From Mycteria americana (taxonomy: Eukaryota; Chordata; Aves; Ciconiiformes; Ciconiidae): DNA of 64,000 nucleotides. Shown piece by piece: positions 27,501 through 35,225 of the stretch. Under the pieces are notes generated by a model. The model did not search any database and had not been told where the DNA came from. It saw only the letters and a list, made by a program, of their open reading frames with translations. Every line of letters begins with the position of its first letter. The stretch's first letter is position 1. Location of the stretch: assembly GCF_035582795.1 (NCBI RefSeq), contig NC_134366.1:171256401-171320400 (forward strand). The letters run 5' to 3'. A program made the position numbers and the translations under genes.

Positions 27501-30500
27501 TAATCCTATTTACTGAAGGATAAACTCAGCAAAGAGATCTGTCCTCTCTCATTATTTATAGAGCAGAGCAAAGGATAGAATACTGGAGCGCCGAGTCTTG
27601 ATCTCTTACTGTAATCACCAGAAAACTGTAGCATCTTAGTACAGCCTTTTTCCGTGTTACATTAGAGAGTGATTTTTCTTCTAGATTTTATTTAATCCTG
27701 CTTTTTCTCCCCAGACTTGTATGATCATGGTAGAACAGAGTCAAGTGTGGATTGGTTCTCAAGACTCCATTATTTATATAATCAACACCCACAGTATGTC
27801 TTGTAATAAGCAACTAAATGATCATCGTTCCCATGTTACAGACATCATTGTGGAAAAGAAGAATGGAATACCCAGGTATATTTAATTACAAAGTTTTCTT
27901 CTTAAAAATACATATACAAGCAAATGTGAAGGACATCTGTACCACTAGAAGAGTCATGGGCATGTGGAGAATCTTTCTGTGGTTAAACAGAAAGCCATTT
28001 TAGGTAGCTAGAACAGTATTTACCAGTCTAGAGAATTTGGACTACAGTGAGCAGAGGACTAGTTAAAGATCCAAGTGATACAGTATTGTGCTTTAATTAT
28101 TTGACTGAAACGAAGGCAAAAAGTTAACTTGTGCTCAAGGAAAAGGAGCCCATATAGGAAACCAGTGACTGGTTTTCCTAACTGTTGGAAATAATTTTTT
28201 GTTTTAAACGAGGAGGGCTTATCCTGCTAACATAAGCCTTCATTTAGCCCATTTTTGTAGCTCCCATATTGTATATGGTAACCTAAGAATTTCCTTTTTA
28301 AAGAAAGAGCATTATGTACTTTGGAACAAAGAGGATAAAGGAATGTTTTTCTGGACGAGGATGAGAGCAGCCAGGAATTGGCAGCATCCATTGATGAATC
28401 AATACAGTTGCAGTTTAAAGACCACTTCATTTTTGGTTTAAGTATATCATTGACTAGATGTTTACAGCATGCTTCTGGTTTTTTTTTCTTCCTGTTTGTA
28501 AAAAATAATACATTTATTATTTTGTTCAGGCAAAATGCTTTTGATCTTTTGGTAGCACTGGGAAGAGCATTGGCTGGAGGCCTTAACCTGCTGTCTTCCT
28601 ATGGGAGCAGCAGCTCCCAGGCCAGACCAGACGTCAGCCATAGCTCTGCCAGTGGTGCAGCAGGCGTAAGTGGGTTTCACAGGGAGAATTTGCTTAGGTG
28701 TTGTTGGAACCTTCTGAAAAAGGTTTTCTCATCTGAAGACAACAAATGTTAAAGGTAAAAAAAAAAAAAAGGGATAGTATAATTTGTTTTCTCAGGTGCA
28801 GTAGCAAACTAAAACAGTTTTGAGGTATTTTTGTCTGAACTTGAGAGAAAAAGAGAGAAAATCCAACAGGCAACAGTGTGCAGGAGAATTACAGGGAAAG
28901 TTTTTGTTGTACTTAACTCCTCATGCATGATGTAATGCATGCTGTAGTTTACTTAGAGCTCTGAATTAGTCTGCAGTGTTTCCACTGATACAGAGTTTGT
29001 AAAGTATAATCTAAGAAGAAAAAAATATCTGTACTAGAATTAGAATACTTTTGTTCTAATAGGAGACATAAGCAGCTTGAAAGGTGGATGCCTGGCTGCA
29101 ACCCAGAGCTGTTGGTTGCTTAAATGAACTTTCAGCTGTCTAGAGCCAGCTACCTAGAATAGAGTGAGGGAAGAAAAAAGTTTAGATCCTTCTGTAGGCA
29201 TCTTGGTGAGCACAGGATGGACATGTTCCTGTCCACTCAAGACTCTGGTCACCTTGTTTAAAAGAATTGAACTAGTCTAATTGTTTGCTATTAAAATAAT
29301 GATAGTAACTGTCCTGGAAGGCTTTGGACTTCAGTCCATTTTCTGTTGGAAATAGTTACTGTGCTTTACTCTTCCAGTCTCTGAAATGAACAACATTAAT
29401 TTGGCTTACTGTAAAATTGGTTATTTTGCAAGTAAGTCTCTTCTGTGTATGCACTCTGTTCTGAACAGGAATGTACACTTTACTATTTTTATTATTTTTT
29501 TAATCTATACCAACAGTGAAGCGTACTCAAGCAGTTTAGATGGAACAGTGATTGCTTGGAACATCAGCACTCTGAAAGTTAACCGTGTCTTTCAGCTGCC
29601 CTGCCAAAATCTCACTTCTATCAAGCTTCATAATGACCAGCTGTGGTGCTGTAAGTTCATTCCTCAAATAATTAAAAAAAAAAAAGTACATGTTCACATA
29701 ATACACTGTTGTATTAGACAGAACAATACATTAATCTCAAACTCAGACTTATGTGTATGTGATGTTCTTCCCCCATTCTCCACTTAGTCTGTTTAAGCAG
29801 CCTTCTGTAGGTAAGGCCTCCAAAAGACATATAGATGGCTAGCTTGGATCACTCCTGGAGGTATTGCCCCTGCTGCAAGATGCGATTTCTGGCTACACTG
29901 TATTTGACTGACCTCTCCTGGTGATGCCTGTAAATTGGAATGGAAAACTTTGAGAAAGTCCTTTTACAGTTTAGAGAGGCAATAGTGGTTGCAAATTGCT
30001 TTTGGTATTTCAGCTAGATTTTAGGGTATTGGTCTGACTTGGTAATCCCCAGACTTGCATTTTGGCCGCTTCTAGAAATGTCATCCCCTCTGTAGGAGTT
30101 TAGATGAATTAAGTAAAGCTTTGTGCTAGGGTAAAAGATCTTCTTGAAGTTGTTTCATAAATGGCGACCGATTCACGGATTTTGCACTGATTCTCTGCCA
30201 TACACAAGAGCCTGGATCCAAACATATCTTAACAGAACAGCAGCTAAAGCCTTGGGAAATTCCTGGCCCTGCTGTGAGCAGTAGCAATGCTGCCAGTGCT
30301 GTGGTGGGTAAGGATTCAGCCCTGTTAACTTTGTAGCACAGACACTTGATCTCAGTTCTGTAGGTGAAAATAATTGTGTATTTCAGAACCTAGGTATGAG
30401 ATGTCCTAATTTTAAGGAGTTTGTTTCCTCTCCTCCCATCATTTTTGGACTCTAAACTAACAGATGTATGCACTGCAGAATAGCGACTAGTGTTTGGAGA

Positions 30501-33500
30501 AAGAGCAGATCTAAAAAATAGATACTGTGAAAAGCAGGAAGAAGTACCTCAAAGATTTCACTGTTGACTGAGAAACAAGACAGTTGTTAGATGCATCCAT
30601 TTGATTTTGCCTTTTTTCTCCATGGTTTATAGAGATGGAGGGAGTAGGCACTTCTGATACTAACCCTTTATCTTTAATATTGAAGGTACTGGAAGTTGCA
30701 TACTTGTAGTGTCTACTTATGAGTTTCGACTACAAATGAAAATTGAGCATCACCTGAAGGATGTGTGTTCCTATTTTCTCTGCTTCCAGCTCTTTCCTGA
30801 GGTATTATATTTAAACTGTTAATAGCCTTTAAACGAAGCATGACTGTGTTGCATTACAAGCCATAGTTACTTATCACAATATACTTCCTGTCAGCAGTGC
30901 TCATATTAAACATATCTTTCTGTGCTTTAGAGAGATGAAGTGTGGGCATCTTATTCAGGGAGTAGTGACCTGTATATTTGGAACACCAAAGACTTTACAA
31001 GTACACCTCAAAAGATTCATCTTCAAGATTGCTCTGAGATTACTTGTATGATAAGAGTTAAAAATCAGGTGAGAAGCATTTGGACTGTTTTTACCTCTTG
31101 GGGAATTCTTTACTAAAGTTTTGTTTGCTTGCAGCTCTCATGGGCTGTCATTGGTTAGCTTCCTTACTGGGTGTTTGCATATGTACTGGTTTGAAACGTT
31201 GATTCCTCTTTGAAATCAGAGAAGCTAATGACTGCCCAACACAACTGGCTGTTACAGGTATACCCCAAAATGCATGCCAAGCTAAAAGCCTCATCAGTAA
31301 TTAAATGCGTGGTGAATTTTATTAGCCATTGACATTTTCAGGGAACCGTAGAAATTGAAAGTTTAGGTCCCTTGGTATTTAAGCTCAGGGCTCCTAAGAC
31401 TAAGCCTTGGAAAAGGTTAATAGATAAAAAGTAAATGCCAATTAGCTGGCCTATTTTTGTAGATGACTTGTTTCTTGTTTAGTTACCACATTCCTAACTC
31501 AGCAGAGACCAAAGGAGCCAATGGCTTCCTACCTTAGCATCTTGTGTCCCTGTCGTTATTGGCCTCAGGCTGCATACCTGCTCTTTCTGCATGGTATCAG
31601 TAGCTGTGCAAATGACTGTAGTTGTAATACCACATGGACAGGTTTAGGATTAATTTGCAAATTAATAGGTAATATATATCTATCAGGAAAGCAACTTTCT
31701 GAATCTTTTTCTCAGATTTTCTCTCCTTCCTTCCTCAAAAATAACTTTTTTTTGTGAAGTGCCTCATGAAATAGGGAAGCTTTCTGTGTATTCAGCCCGT
31801 GGTTAGATTTGTGAACCGAAATGGAAAAACCTTGAGATACACATCCCCAAAGTAGAGATGAATATATTTAACCCCTGGTTTAAGGGAGTTAGAGGATTGT
31901 TTGGAAACCCCAAGGCATTAAGCTCTCTTTTGTTCTACTTAAAAACTTTGTTCGTTTTCTCTTCCACTTATTACTTGCTCAGCTCCACCTTAACTAACAT
32001 TGTAGTCCAACTCATTGATACAAAAGGAACAACTGGAAAATATCGCCGTGTGATCCATCCTCTGAACCTGAGTGTTCAACGCACCGTCTTTCAGCCTGCC
32101 AACAGCTTGGCAGCCTTGGTTATCCAAGGGGGAGTCTGGAGCCTGTTGTAGTAGCTGGAGCACCCATACTCCTCTTCTACACAGCATTACAGTACTGAGA
32201 ATGAACTTGCAGCATGGTAAAGGCTACCAACAACATTGATAGGGTTGTCTGCCACAGGCTTGCTTTTAAGTGCTTTGATTAAAACCAAGCCATTGTTTGT
32301 CTGTAAGAAACCTGAGACAAAACCAATTGCATAATGCGTCTATCTGAAATAGGATGCTTTCTGGCTGGCAAGTGTTGTTAGTACACAACGATGAGTACTT
32401 ACCCTGTACCAAACTATGCACAAGAAGACCACAGCTGTTTTCTGCTGGGTCAGACCAGATGCAGCTGACCCCATATTCTGCCTCTGACTGTGGCAATAGC
32501 AATGCTATGTAGGGAGAGTGTGTGAACGTGGCCTGTATCTGCAGTCCATTCCCCTTAAGCTCCCTCACTGTCCATGGTTCTTGTTTAGGAGTACTAAAGT
32601 GTACACCTCTACCTCAGTCTTCTATTATCTATTTTTGGATGCAGTCTCTGTGGATCTGATTTCATTTTGAACTTGCTGGTGCCACAGTTTCCTGTAGCAG
32701 CAGGTTCCAGAAGTTCACTGCCAGCCATGTACAGAGAAGTATTTTCTTCTAAGTGAAACTGAACTCTTACTGGTTTCCACGTGTCCCTTACTTCTCTAAT
32801 TGTGGGATGTGTTGAACAATGGTTCTATATTCTGCTTATCTGCACTTTTGTGATTTTGTAAACCTTAACGTGATCCCTCCTTAGCTGCCTTCTCTCCAGC
32901 CTAAGTCCTGGCTTTTTCCATCTTTGCTCATATGACGGCTGTTCCTTTCTCTTGATAGTTTTAGTTACTCTTCCCTGGATTTTCTCTGCTTTTGCAGTGC
33001 AGAGAGCAGAACTGCACACAGCACTCAAGATACGGGTATGCTGTGGTTTATATAGTGGTAAAGTGACACCTTCTGTCTTGTTCTCTGCCCTGGGTCTGTG
33101 GAACCAAAGGCAAGTCGAGTCACTGAGGCGAGCAGCTCCAGTGCCAGCAGGATCGGCAGCGGAGTGCTCGAGCGTGGTGCACAGGGGGGTTTCCTGAACC
33201 GAGGGAACCTTAAGGGAGCAGAGAGACCCAGCAGGAGTCCGCAGTTTGCATGACAGTGGGTGAGGAGACTTGGGTGGGGCCAGGAGCAACAGCAGCCAAG
33301 TCCCCCCACAGAAGAAGCCCCTGGGGAGTGCCGTGACCAGGCTGCGGTGTGGCAGTACACGCGGCAGTTGGTGCGCAGGAAGGGCACTGTAACTCTGCCA
33401 GCTCAACCAGGGAGCAATCGTATCCACCCAGCAGAAAGCTGTGGCCTCTCTAAGCTCTGCACCCACTACAACTGATGCAGCTTCCCAGACAGAGCTCCGA

Positions 33501-34061
33501 TGGGAACATGCTGCCACCCAGCAGCGTGCCACCCTGCTCTTATGCTGGTACCGGATGGCTGTAGTGAGCAGACCTGTGGGAGATGCGCCCAGGTAGAGGA
33601 ATTCCTCTGCTTAGTGGCAGAGCTCTGGGAGGAGGCGAGTAGGTTGAGGAGTATTAGGGAGTGCGAGAGAGAGATAGACATGAACTCCAACAGATAGAGA
33701 TATATATATAGGAAATTTTCAGTGTTTGCCTTTTCCAGCCTAGCAAGAGAGAGCCCTCACCATATCAATGTGGCATGTAAAACTCCTCAACTGCATCCTA
33801 GACTGAAATGTAAAGTACTGAAAATGATTGTAGTTTTGTCTTGTTTTGTTTTTCCTCCAGATGTGGGTTGGCAGCAGTGGAAGATCGCAAGGCAAAAGCA
33901 AGGGGAAGATCTATGTGATCAGTGCTGAGAAGAAGACTGTGGAGAAAGAGTTGGTTGGTCATGCCGATACAGTAAAGGCGCTGTGCTCAGCAGAGGACAG
34001 ATATGTCCTCAGCGGCTCTGGAAAGGAAGAAGGGAAGATTGCCATTTGGAAAGCTGAGTAG
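432..34061 (+). CDS. DENND3: DENND3, DENN domain-containing protein 3 (20 exons, 5' end missing)
   Basis: Joined coding exons: 432-571, 6136-6247, 7851-7970, 9456-9674, 11103-11224, 11699-11854, 14626-14722, 18509-18612, 18925-19106, 21281-21802, 23084-23346, 23900-24070, 24361-24490, 24957-25064, 26324-26463, 27715-27875, 29517-29650, 30686-30801, 30931-31068, 33861-34061. All borders are AG/GT and every phase agrees, giving 3,336 nt or 1,111 residues plus TAG. The human protein is about 1,200 residues, so roughly 90 N-terminal residues lie off the left edge. In window numbering, DENN modules span about residues 1-360, the linker with the PH-like (PHenn) domain about 420-740, and WD40 blades about 816-1,111. 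Known for the family: DENND3 activates RAB12 by GDP/GTP exchange, its PH-like domain binds actin, and it works in endosome traffic and autophagy. SLC45A4 lies downstream in convergent orientation, matching mammalian synteny. Assignment rests on recognised protein similarity; no search was run. Confidence 0.93.
572..6135 (+). other. DENND3: DENND3 intron, 5.6 kb
   Basis: This intron joins the phase-2 exon at 432-571 to the exon at 6136. It is AT-rich, with a 24-base T run at 3078-3101. I see no exon, RNA gene or recognisable transposon. The short open frames inside have no family features. Confidence 0.6.
6136..6247 (+). CDS. DENND3: DENND3 exon (central DENN module)
   Basis: The acceptor TTTCAG ends at 6135 and the donor GTAATT starts at 6248. 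One base completes the split Cys codon, then 37 codons follow, including [18 protein letters not shown]. The proline-rich [10 protein letters not shown] is typical of DENND3. Confidence 0.92.
7851..7970 (+). CDS. DENND3: DENND3 exon (central DENN module)
   Basis: This 40-codon exon is phase 0 at both ends. The acceptor is GATTACAG and the donor GTAAAA. It encodes a segment with [18 protein letters not shown], the link into the core of the central DENN module. Confidence 0.93.
8453..8580 (-). mobile_element. Old CR1 3'-end remnant
   Basis: The plus strand reads CATAGAATTG, TTTTGGTTTGGAG, TGATCCAACTCCCTGCTCAA and AGGTTGCTC in the order and spacing of a CR1 3' end in complement. It is heavily mutated, in the intron between DENND3 exons 7851-7970 and 9456-9674. 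The far boundary is unclear. Confidence 0.6.
9456..9674 (+). CDS. DENND3: DENND3 exon (core of central DENN module)
   Basis: This 73-codon phase-0 exon follows TTTTTTCCAG and ends before GTATGT. It contains [30 protein letters not shown] and [12 protein letters not shown]. The HPLxWxHxFxPILP-type motif is the hallmark of cDENN domains. This is the strongest single piece of evidence for the gene assignment. Confidence 0.96.
10928..10967. repeat. Two overlapping short hairpins
   Basis: GTTGAAAG/CTTTCAAC and AACTAGAA/TTCTAGTT, both 8-bp perfect inverted repeats, share the bases AAC. They are intronic, about 140 bp before the DENND3 exon at 11103. No function is known. Confidence 0.55.
11103..11224 (+). 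CDS. DENND3: DENND3 exon (central DENN module)
   Basis: It is 40 codons plus 2 nt after an AAAAG acceptor, with donor GTGAAA. The segment [14 protein letters not shown] matches the cDENN strand that follows the core (typically VVVDLDxG). An acidic stretch, [11 protein letters not shown], follows it. Confidence 0.92.
11699..11854 (+). CDS. DENND3: DENND3 exon (DENN region)
   Basis: It is 156 nt, entered with one base and leaving two. The acceptor is CTGTGTAG and the donor GTGAGT. It encodes a helical, charged segment ([15 protein letters not shown]) ending LQLIVNIFR, leading into the downstream DENN module. Confidence 0.93.
11855..14625 (+). other. DENND3: DENND3 intron, 2.8 kb
   Basis: This non-coding stretch ends in a T-rich acceptor TTTGTCTCCAG at 14615-14625. 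I see no transposon I can name. Open frames overlap on both strands at about 12,848-13,195, but none has a recognisable domain or splice context. Confidence 0.55.
14626..14722 (+). CDS. DENND3: DENND3 exon (downstream DENN module)
   Basis: It is one base plus 32 codons after GTCTCCAG, with donor GTAAAT. The segment [19 protein letters not shown] has the FDxxxFLxxR...FY pattern of dDENN modules, which close the Rab-binding fold. Confidence 0.93.
15880..15945 (+). repeat. Polypurine tract
   Basis: A run of about 65 bp made of GGAAGGAGAAAGGAAGGGGG, GAAGGAAAGG and AGAGAAAGAGAGA words, in a DENND3 intron. Confidence 0.7.
16319..17150 (+). mobile_element. CR1 LINE, 5'-truncated 3' fragment (sense to DENND3)
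   Basis: About 830 bp from the 3' end of a CR1 non-LTR retrotransposon lies in the intron between exons 14626-14722 and 18509-18612. An open stretch at 16526-17062 encodes the C-terminal reverse-transcriptase region, with [20 protein letters not shown] and [13 protein letters not shown]. An in-frame TAG at about 16522-16524 interrupts the frame upstream, so the copy is dead. The 3' end carries the usual ATTCTGTGATTCT repeat near 17132-17144. It aligns over its length with the copy at 52,030-53,916. Beyond the repeat, 61 bp are shared with that copy but not with other CR1 elements here. Confidence 0.93.
17151..17211 (+). repeat. Shared 61-bp tail downstream of CR1 (copy 1)
   Basis: This sequence follows the CR1 3' repeat and matches 53,917-53,977 with about three mismatches in 61 bp. 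It includes the shared core AGTTTCCAGGTGACTAGC. It is not part of the CR1 end in the other copies of this window. The flanks diverge completely after CCTTTGA. Confidence 0.85.
17212..18508 (+). other. DENND3: DENND3 intron remainder
   Basis: AT-rich intronic sequence ending in the acceptor TGTCTCACAG. I see no exon, RNA or named repeat. Confidence 0.5.
18509..18612 (+). CDS. DENND3: DENND3 exon (downstream DENN module)
   Basis: It is 34 codons plus 2 nt after CTCACAG, with donor [25 protein letters not shown] matches the last helix of the dDENN module (T.MF..FL..R). It ends in an acidic run, SEED. Confidence 0.94.
18925..19106 (+). CDS. DENND3: DENND3 exon (linker)
   Basis: One base completes Arg, then 60 codons and one base follow. 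The acceptor is TTTTTGTCAG and the donor GTAAGC. It encodes a basic linker ([36 protein letters not shown]). In other DENND3 proteins this linker region is phosphorylated by ULK kinases; I do not assign a site here. Confidence 0.93.
19503..21003 (-). mobile_element. CR1 LINE, 5'-truncated, with long open reverse-transcriptase frame
   Basis: A CR1 lies antisense in a DENND3 intron. Its 3' end is at 19503, with the terminal CAGAATCA repeat in complement, and its 5' truncation is near 21003. The minus-strand frame 20905-19586 is open for 439 codons and carries RT motifs in order: [17 protein letters not shown] (motif A, intact), [11 protein letters not shown] (motif B) and FAGDTRL (motif C), then the C-terminal region. 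Motif C is normally FADD, so a catalytic Asp is replaced by Gly. A TGA at 20912-20914 closes the frame just upstream. The copy should be inactive. Its good frame suggests a relatively young insertion. Confidence 0.95.
21281..21802 (+). CDS. DENND3: DENND3 exon (largest; linker)
   Basis: This 522-nt exon follows TTATTTTTAG and ends before GTGAGT. It has [19 protein letters not shown] at its start, a helical segment [20 protein letters not shown], and a lysine-rich coiled stretch ([20 protein letters not shown]). The pattern of short helices may be TPR-like (inference). It leads into the PH-like domain. Confidence 0.95.
21803..23083 (+). other. DENND3: DENND3 intron
   Basis: AT-rich intron with no visible exon or named repeat. 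It ends in ATTTTTTAG. Confidence 0.5.
23084..23346 (+). CDS. DENND3: DENND3 exon (PH-like domain, first half)
   Basis: It is 263 nt, entered with two bases and ending in phase 0; donor GTGAGC. After [17 protein letters not shown] comes a beta-rich stretch, [19 protein letters not shown] then [19 protein letters not shown]. This GRAM/PH-like pattern fits the DENND3 PHenn domain, which binds actin in the human protein. Confidence 0.95.
23567..23590. repeat. Perfect 10-bp inverted repeat, 4-base loop
   Basis: ATCTAGAGGT, then CATA, then its exact complement ACCTCTAGAT. It could form a small hairpin in the intron downstream of the exon at 23084-23346. No function can be assigned. Confidence 0.6.
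23900..24070 (+). CDS. DENND3: DENND3 exon (PH-like domain, second half)
   Basis: This 57-codon phase-0 exon has acceptor CATTTCCAG and donor GTATAA. It encodes strands ([19 protein letters not shown]) and a C-terminal helix ([19 protein letters not shown]), as expected for the end of a PH fold. Confidence 0.95.
24145..24208. repeat. Short imperfect tandem repeat, unit near GAATGAATTTTGTT
   Basis: About four degenerate copies of a 14-bp unit with TGAATGA and TTTTGTT blocks. It is intronic, between DENND3 exons 23900-24070 and 24361-24490. Confidence 0.6.
24361..24490 (+). CDS. DENND3: DENND3 exon (helical linker)
   Basis: It is 43 codons plus 1 nt, with acceptor CGTCTTTAG and donor GTCAGT. 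It encodes [20 protein letters not shown] and [12 protein letters not shown], an amphipathic helical stretch between the PH-like domain and the WD40 region. Confidence 0.93.
24957..25064 (+). CDS. DENND3: DENND3 exon (linker before WD40)
   Basis: It is 108 nt, phase 1 on both sides, with acceptor CTATTTTAG and donor GTAAGG. It encodes [20 protein letters not shown] followed by [13 protein letters not shown] sequence (read as IDVLLYTPG). It links to the first WD40 blade. Confidence 0.92.
26324..26463 (+). CDS. DENND3: DENND3 exon (first WD40 blade)
   Basis: Entered with two bases, then 46 codons; acceptor ATTTCTAG, donor [25 protein letters not shown] shows the strand-turn-strand of a WD40 blade with the terminal W. 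Confidence 0.94.
26590..27280 (+). repeat. Purine-rich (GA) intronic tract
   Basis: About 700 bp of the intron between exons 26324-26463 and 27715-27875 is strongly biased to G and A on the plus strand, densest near 27,060-27,260 (many GGAGAG, GAAAGAAAAG and AGGAGGAAAG words). It is degenerate and not a clean tandem repeat. Confidence 0.6.
27382..27409. repeat. Perfect 12-bp inverted repeat, 4-base loop
   Basis: AGTGTGTTTCTC, loop CAAT, then its exact complement. Two CCAATCAG words lie just upstream at about 27363-27382. It sits about 300 bp before exon 27715. Confidence 0.65.
27715..27875 (+). CDS. DENND3: DENND3 exon (WD40 blade)
   Basis: It is 53 codons plus 2 nt; acceptor TTCTCCCCAG, donor [24 protein letters not shown] and [12 protein letters not shown] match the conserved DENND3 WD40 sequence. 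Confidence 0.95.
28530..28665 (+). other. Candidate cassette (poison) exon of DENND3
   Basis: A 136-nt segment has a good acceptor (TTTTGTTCAG ending at 28529) and a good donor (GTAAGT at 28666). It is open in the phase set by exon 27715-27875, reading [18 protein letters not shown] and a Ser-rich end. It is not a multiple of three. If included, the next exon (29517) would begin with TGA, truncating the WD40 domain. The segment is not needed for the normal frame. It could be a chance ORF with chance splice sites. Confidence 0.3.
29517..29650 (+). CDS. DENND3: DENND3 exon (WD40 blade)
   Basis: It is 134 nt with acceptor CCAACAG and donor GTAAGT. One base completes Ser, then [19 protein letters not shown], the clearest WD40 blade of the gene (S.DGT...WN). 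Confidence 0.96.
29651..30685 (+). other. DENND3: DENND3 intron
   Basis: No exon or named repeat seen. It ends in TTTAATATTGAAG, a weak acceptor with a short pyrimidine tract. Confidence 0.5.
30686..30801 (+). CDS. DENND3: DENND3 exon (WD40 blade)
   Basis: Entered with two bases, then 38 codons; donor [26 protein letters not shown] reads through from WCC of the previous exon. The weak acceptor is supported by phase agreement on both sides. Confidence 0.9.
30931..31068 (+). CDS. DENND3: DENND3 exon (WD40 blade)
   Basis: This 46-codon phase-0 exon has acceptor TGTGCTTTAG and donor [26 protein letters not shown] is a typical blade. Confidence 0.95.
32442..33093 (-). mobile_element. Ancient CR1/L3-type LINE remnant
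   Basis: The plus strand runs TGCTGGGTCAGACCAGATG, then later phrases such as TTCCAGAAGTTCACTG, GATCCCTCCTTAGCTGCC and CTCAAGATACGGGTATGCTG, in the order seen in old amniote CR1/L3 3' ends read in complement. This is recognised by memory of the family, without alignment. It is heavily mutated, with no usable frame. Confidence 0.7.
33185..33682 (+). mobile_element. CR1 5'-end fragment (5' UTR and start of ORF1), 3' part missing
   Basis: It matches the 5' part of the element at 37,140-40,360: TTTCCTGAAC start, GGAGCAGAGAGACCCAGCAG-like block, then CTCTCTAAGCTCTGCA and TCCGATGGGAACATGCTGCC. The ORF1 start codon of that copy (ATG at 37389) is ATC here (33417-33419). Later ORF1 sequence with [20 protein letters not shown] survives at about 33,571-33,640. 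Homology stops near 33682. A CR1 that keeps its 5' end but lacks its 3' end cannot come from simple target-primed insertion, so a later deletion is likely. Confidence 0.85.
33861..34061 (+). CDS. DENND3: DENND3 terminal coding exon (last WD40 blade)
   Basis: It is 66 codons and TAG at 34059-34061, after [27 protein letters not shown] is followed by [20 protein letters not shown] and [13 protein letters not shown], a full final blade with the GH...IW signature. Confidence 0.96.
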   Translation: MWVGSSGRSQGKSKGKIYVISAEKKTVEKELVGHADTVKALCSAEDRYVLSGSGKEEGKIAIWKAE

Positions 34062-35225
34062 TTAAGCTATTCAAAATAGGTCTACCTGTGCCGGAAAAAA
34101 GTGAAGACCTCAGGCTGTGTTTACTCCAGCATTTTGCATATATTTCAACCACCTGTCAGTGTTATTGTTTTGTATTTATTGAGTTATTTTAGTCCCTACA
34201 TTGTTGTAGAACATGGAAATAGAAGTGAATCTCTCCTTGCACCTTGTACCGTTCCTGCATGTTTGATAAACGGAAACGTGAATAGAGGGGTCAGTGGCTT
34301 TAAACTTGACGTGTGTTGTTGTGAAGGGTCAGGGTTATAGGCCAGACTGCGTGGTGCAGATTGCATTGAGAGCGCTGAAGCCAGCTTAGTAATTCCACTG
34401 GAGCTCTTTCTGGGCAGCGCATGGGTTGCCTGAAAAGTGGATTTAATACTGTCTTTACAGCCTGTAATAGCTGGAAATGGTCACCAAAAAGAAAAAACTA
34501 AGTGTGTTTGTTGGATTTATGGAATTACTGTAAATGCCGAGTATCTTTCTGAACTAGCAGCTAGATTTAGCTGGGAAGACTGTCCATTATCCCTGTATGT
34601 ATATTTATGGTGCTGTATTATTTAAAATATAGACACAGACAGGCTCTCCCTGGTAGCACTGAAAGCTCCCTGCTGGTGAAACAAGATACTTGGATATTCT
34701 TAATGACTGTTGTAAACTTGTTTTCCCTTTAAAAACAATGCACAGCACTTGGCATTTGTAACAGTTTGTGAAACTGATTTTTTTTCTTCTGAAGCACTTT
34801 ATTTAATTTCCATATATATTATACTTGCTTTTGGAAGCAACCTTTCAGTTACTGTGCAAACAAACCTCTGCCACTCCTCCCTTCAGTTGTCATTTCTGTA
34901 ATCAGAGGAACTGCTGTTATTTTGGGTAGAACCTGCTTAATTTTTAAGTTCTGCCAACTCATCAAACTACTCCTTAATTACTGAAGCAAGCGTCATCGGA
35001 TTGCAATCTAGGGGATTGTCTTGAGCAGCATTGCCTAATCACTTCCTGATGTGCATTGTTTTTTCTATTGATGACAATTATCTACAAGTAAAACAATAAA
35101 TCTATGCAGAATAGTTTTATCTGTGTCAGTGCTGAGTAAGGTGGAATACAATATTTAAAATAGGAAAGAAGGAAAAAATGGGCTGCTACTTTTGTTAATA
35201 AATAAAACACTGTAGGCCTAATAGA
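34062..35225 (+). other. DENND3: DENND3 3' UTR (inferred)
   Basis: AT-rich non-coding sequence after the stop. AATAAA polyadenylation signals lie at 35095-35100 and 35201-35206; the second is part of AATAAATAAA. Which is used cannot be told from sequence alone. Confidence 0.6.
35201..35206 (+). terminator. DENND3: Candidate DENND3 poly(A) signal
   Basis: AATAAA about 1.14 kb after the stop. An alternative copy is at 35095-35100. Confidence 0.5.

Larger units (their letters stand above)
31069..33860 (+). other. DENND3: Last DENND3 intron, 2.8 kb
   Basis: Unique AT-rich sequence fills about 31,069-32,440. Two nested or adjacent LINE remnants follow (listed separately), then a short unique stretch and the acceptor TTTTTCCTCCAG. 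The open frames across this intron are not conserved coding sequence. Confidence 0.7.

Noticed and set aside
32825..33532. 235-codon minus-strand open frame
   Set aside because: It runs across an ancient LINE remnant and the complement of a CR1 5' fragment, so it is not a gene.
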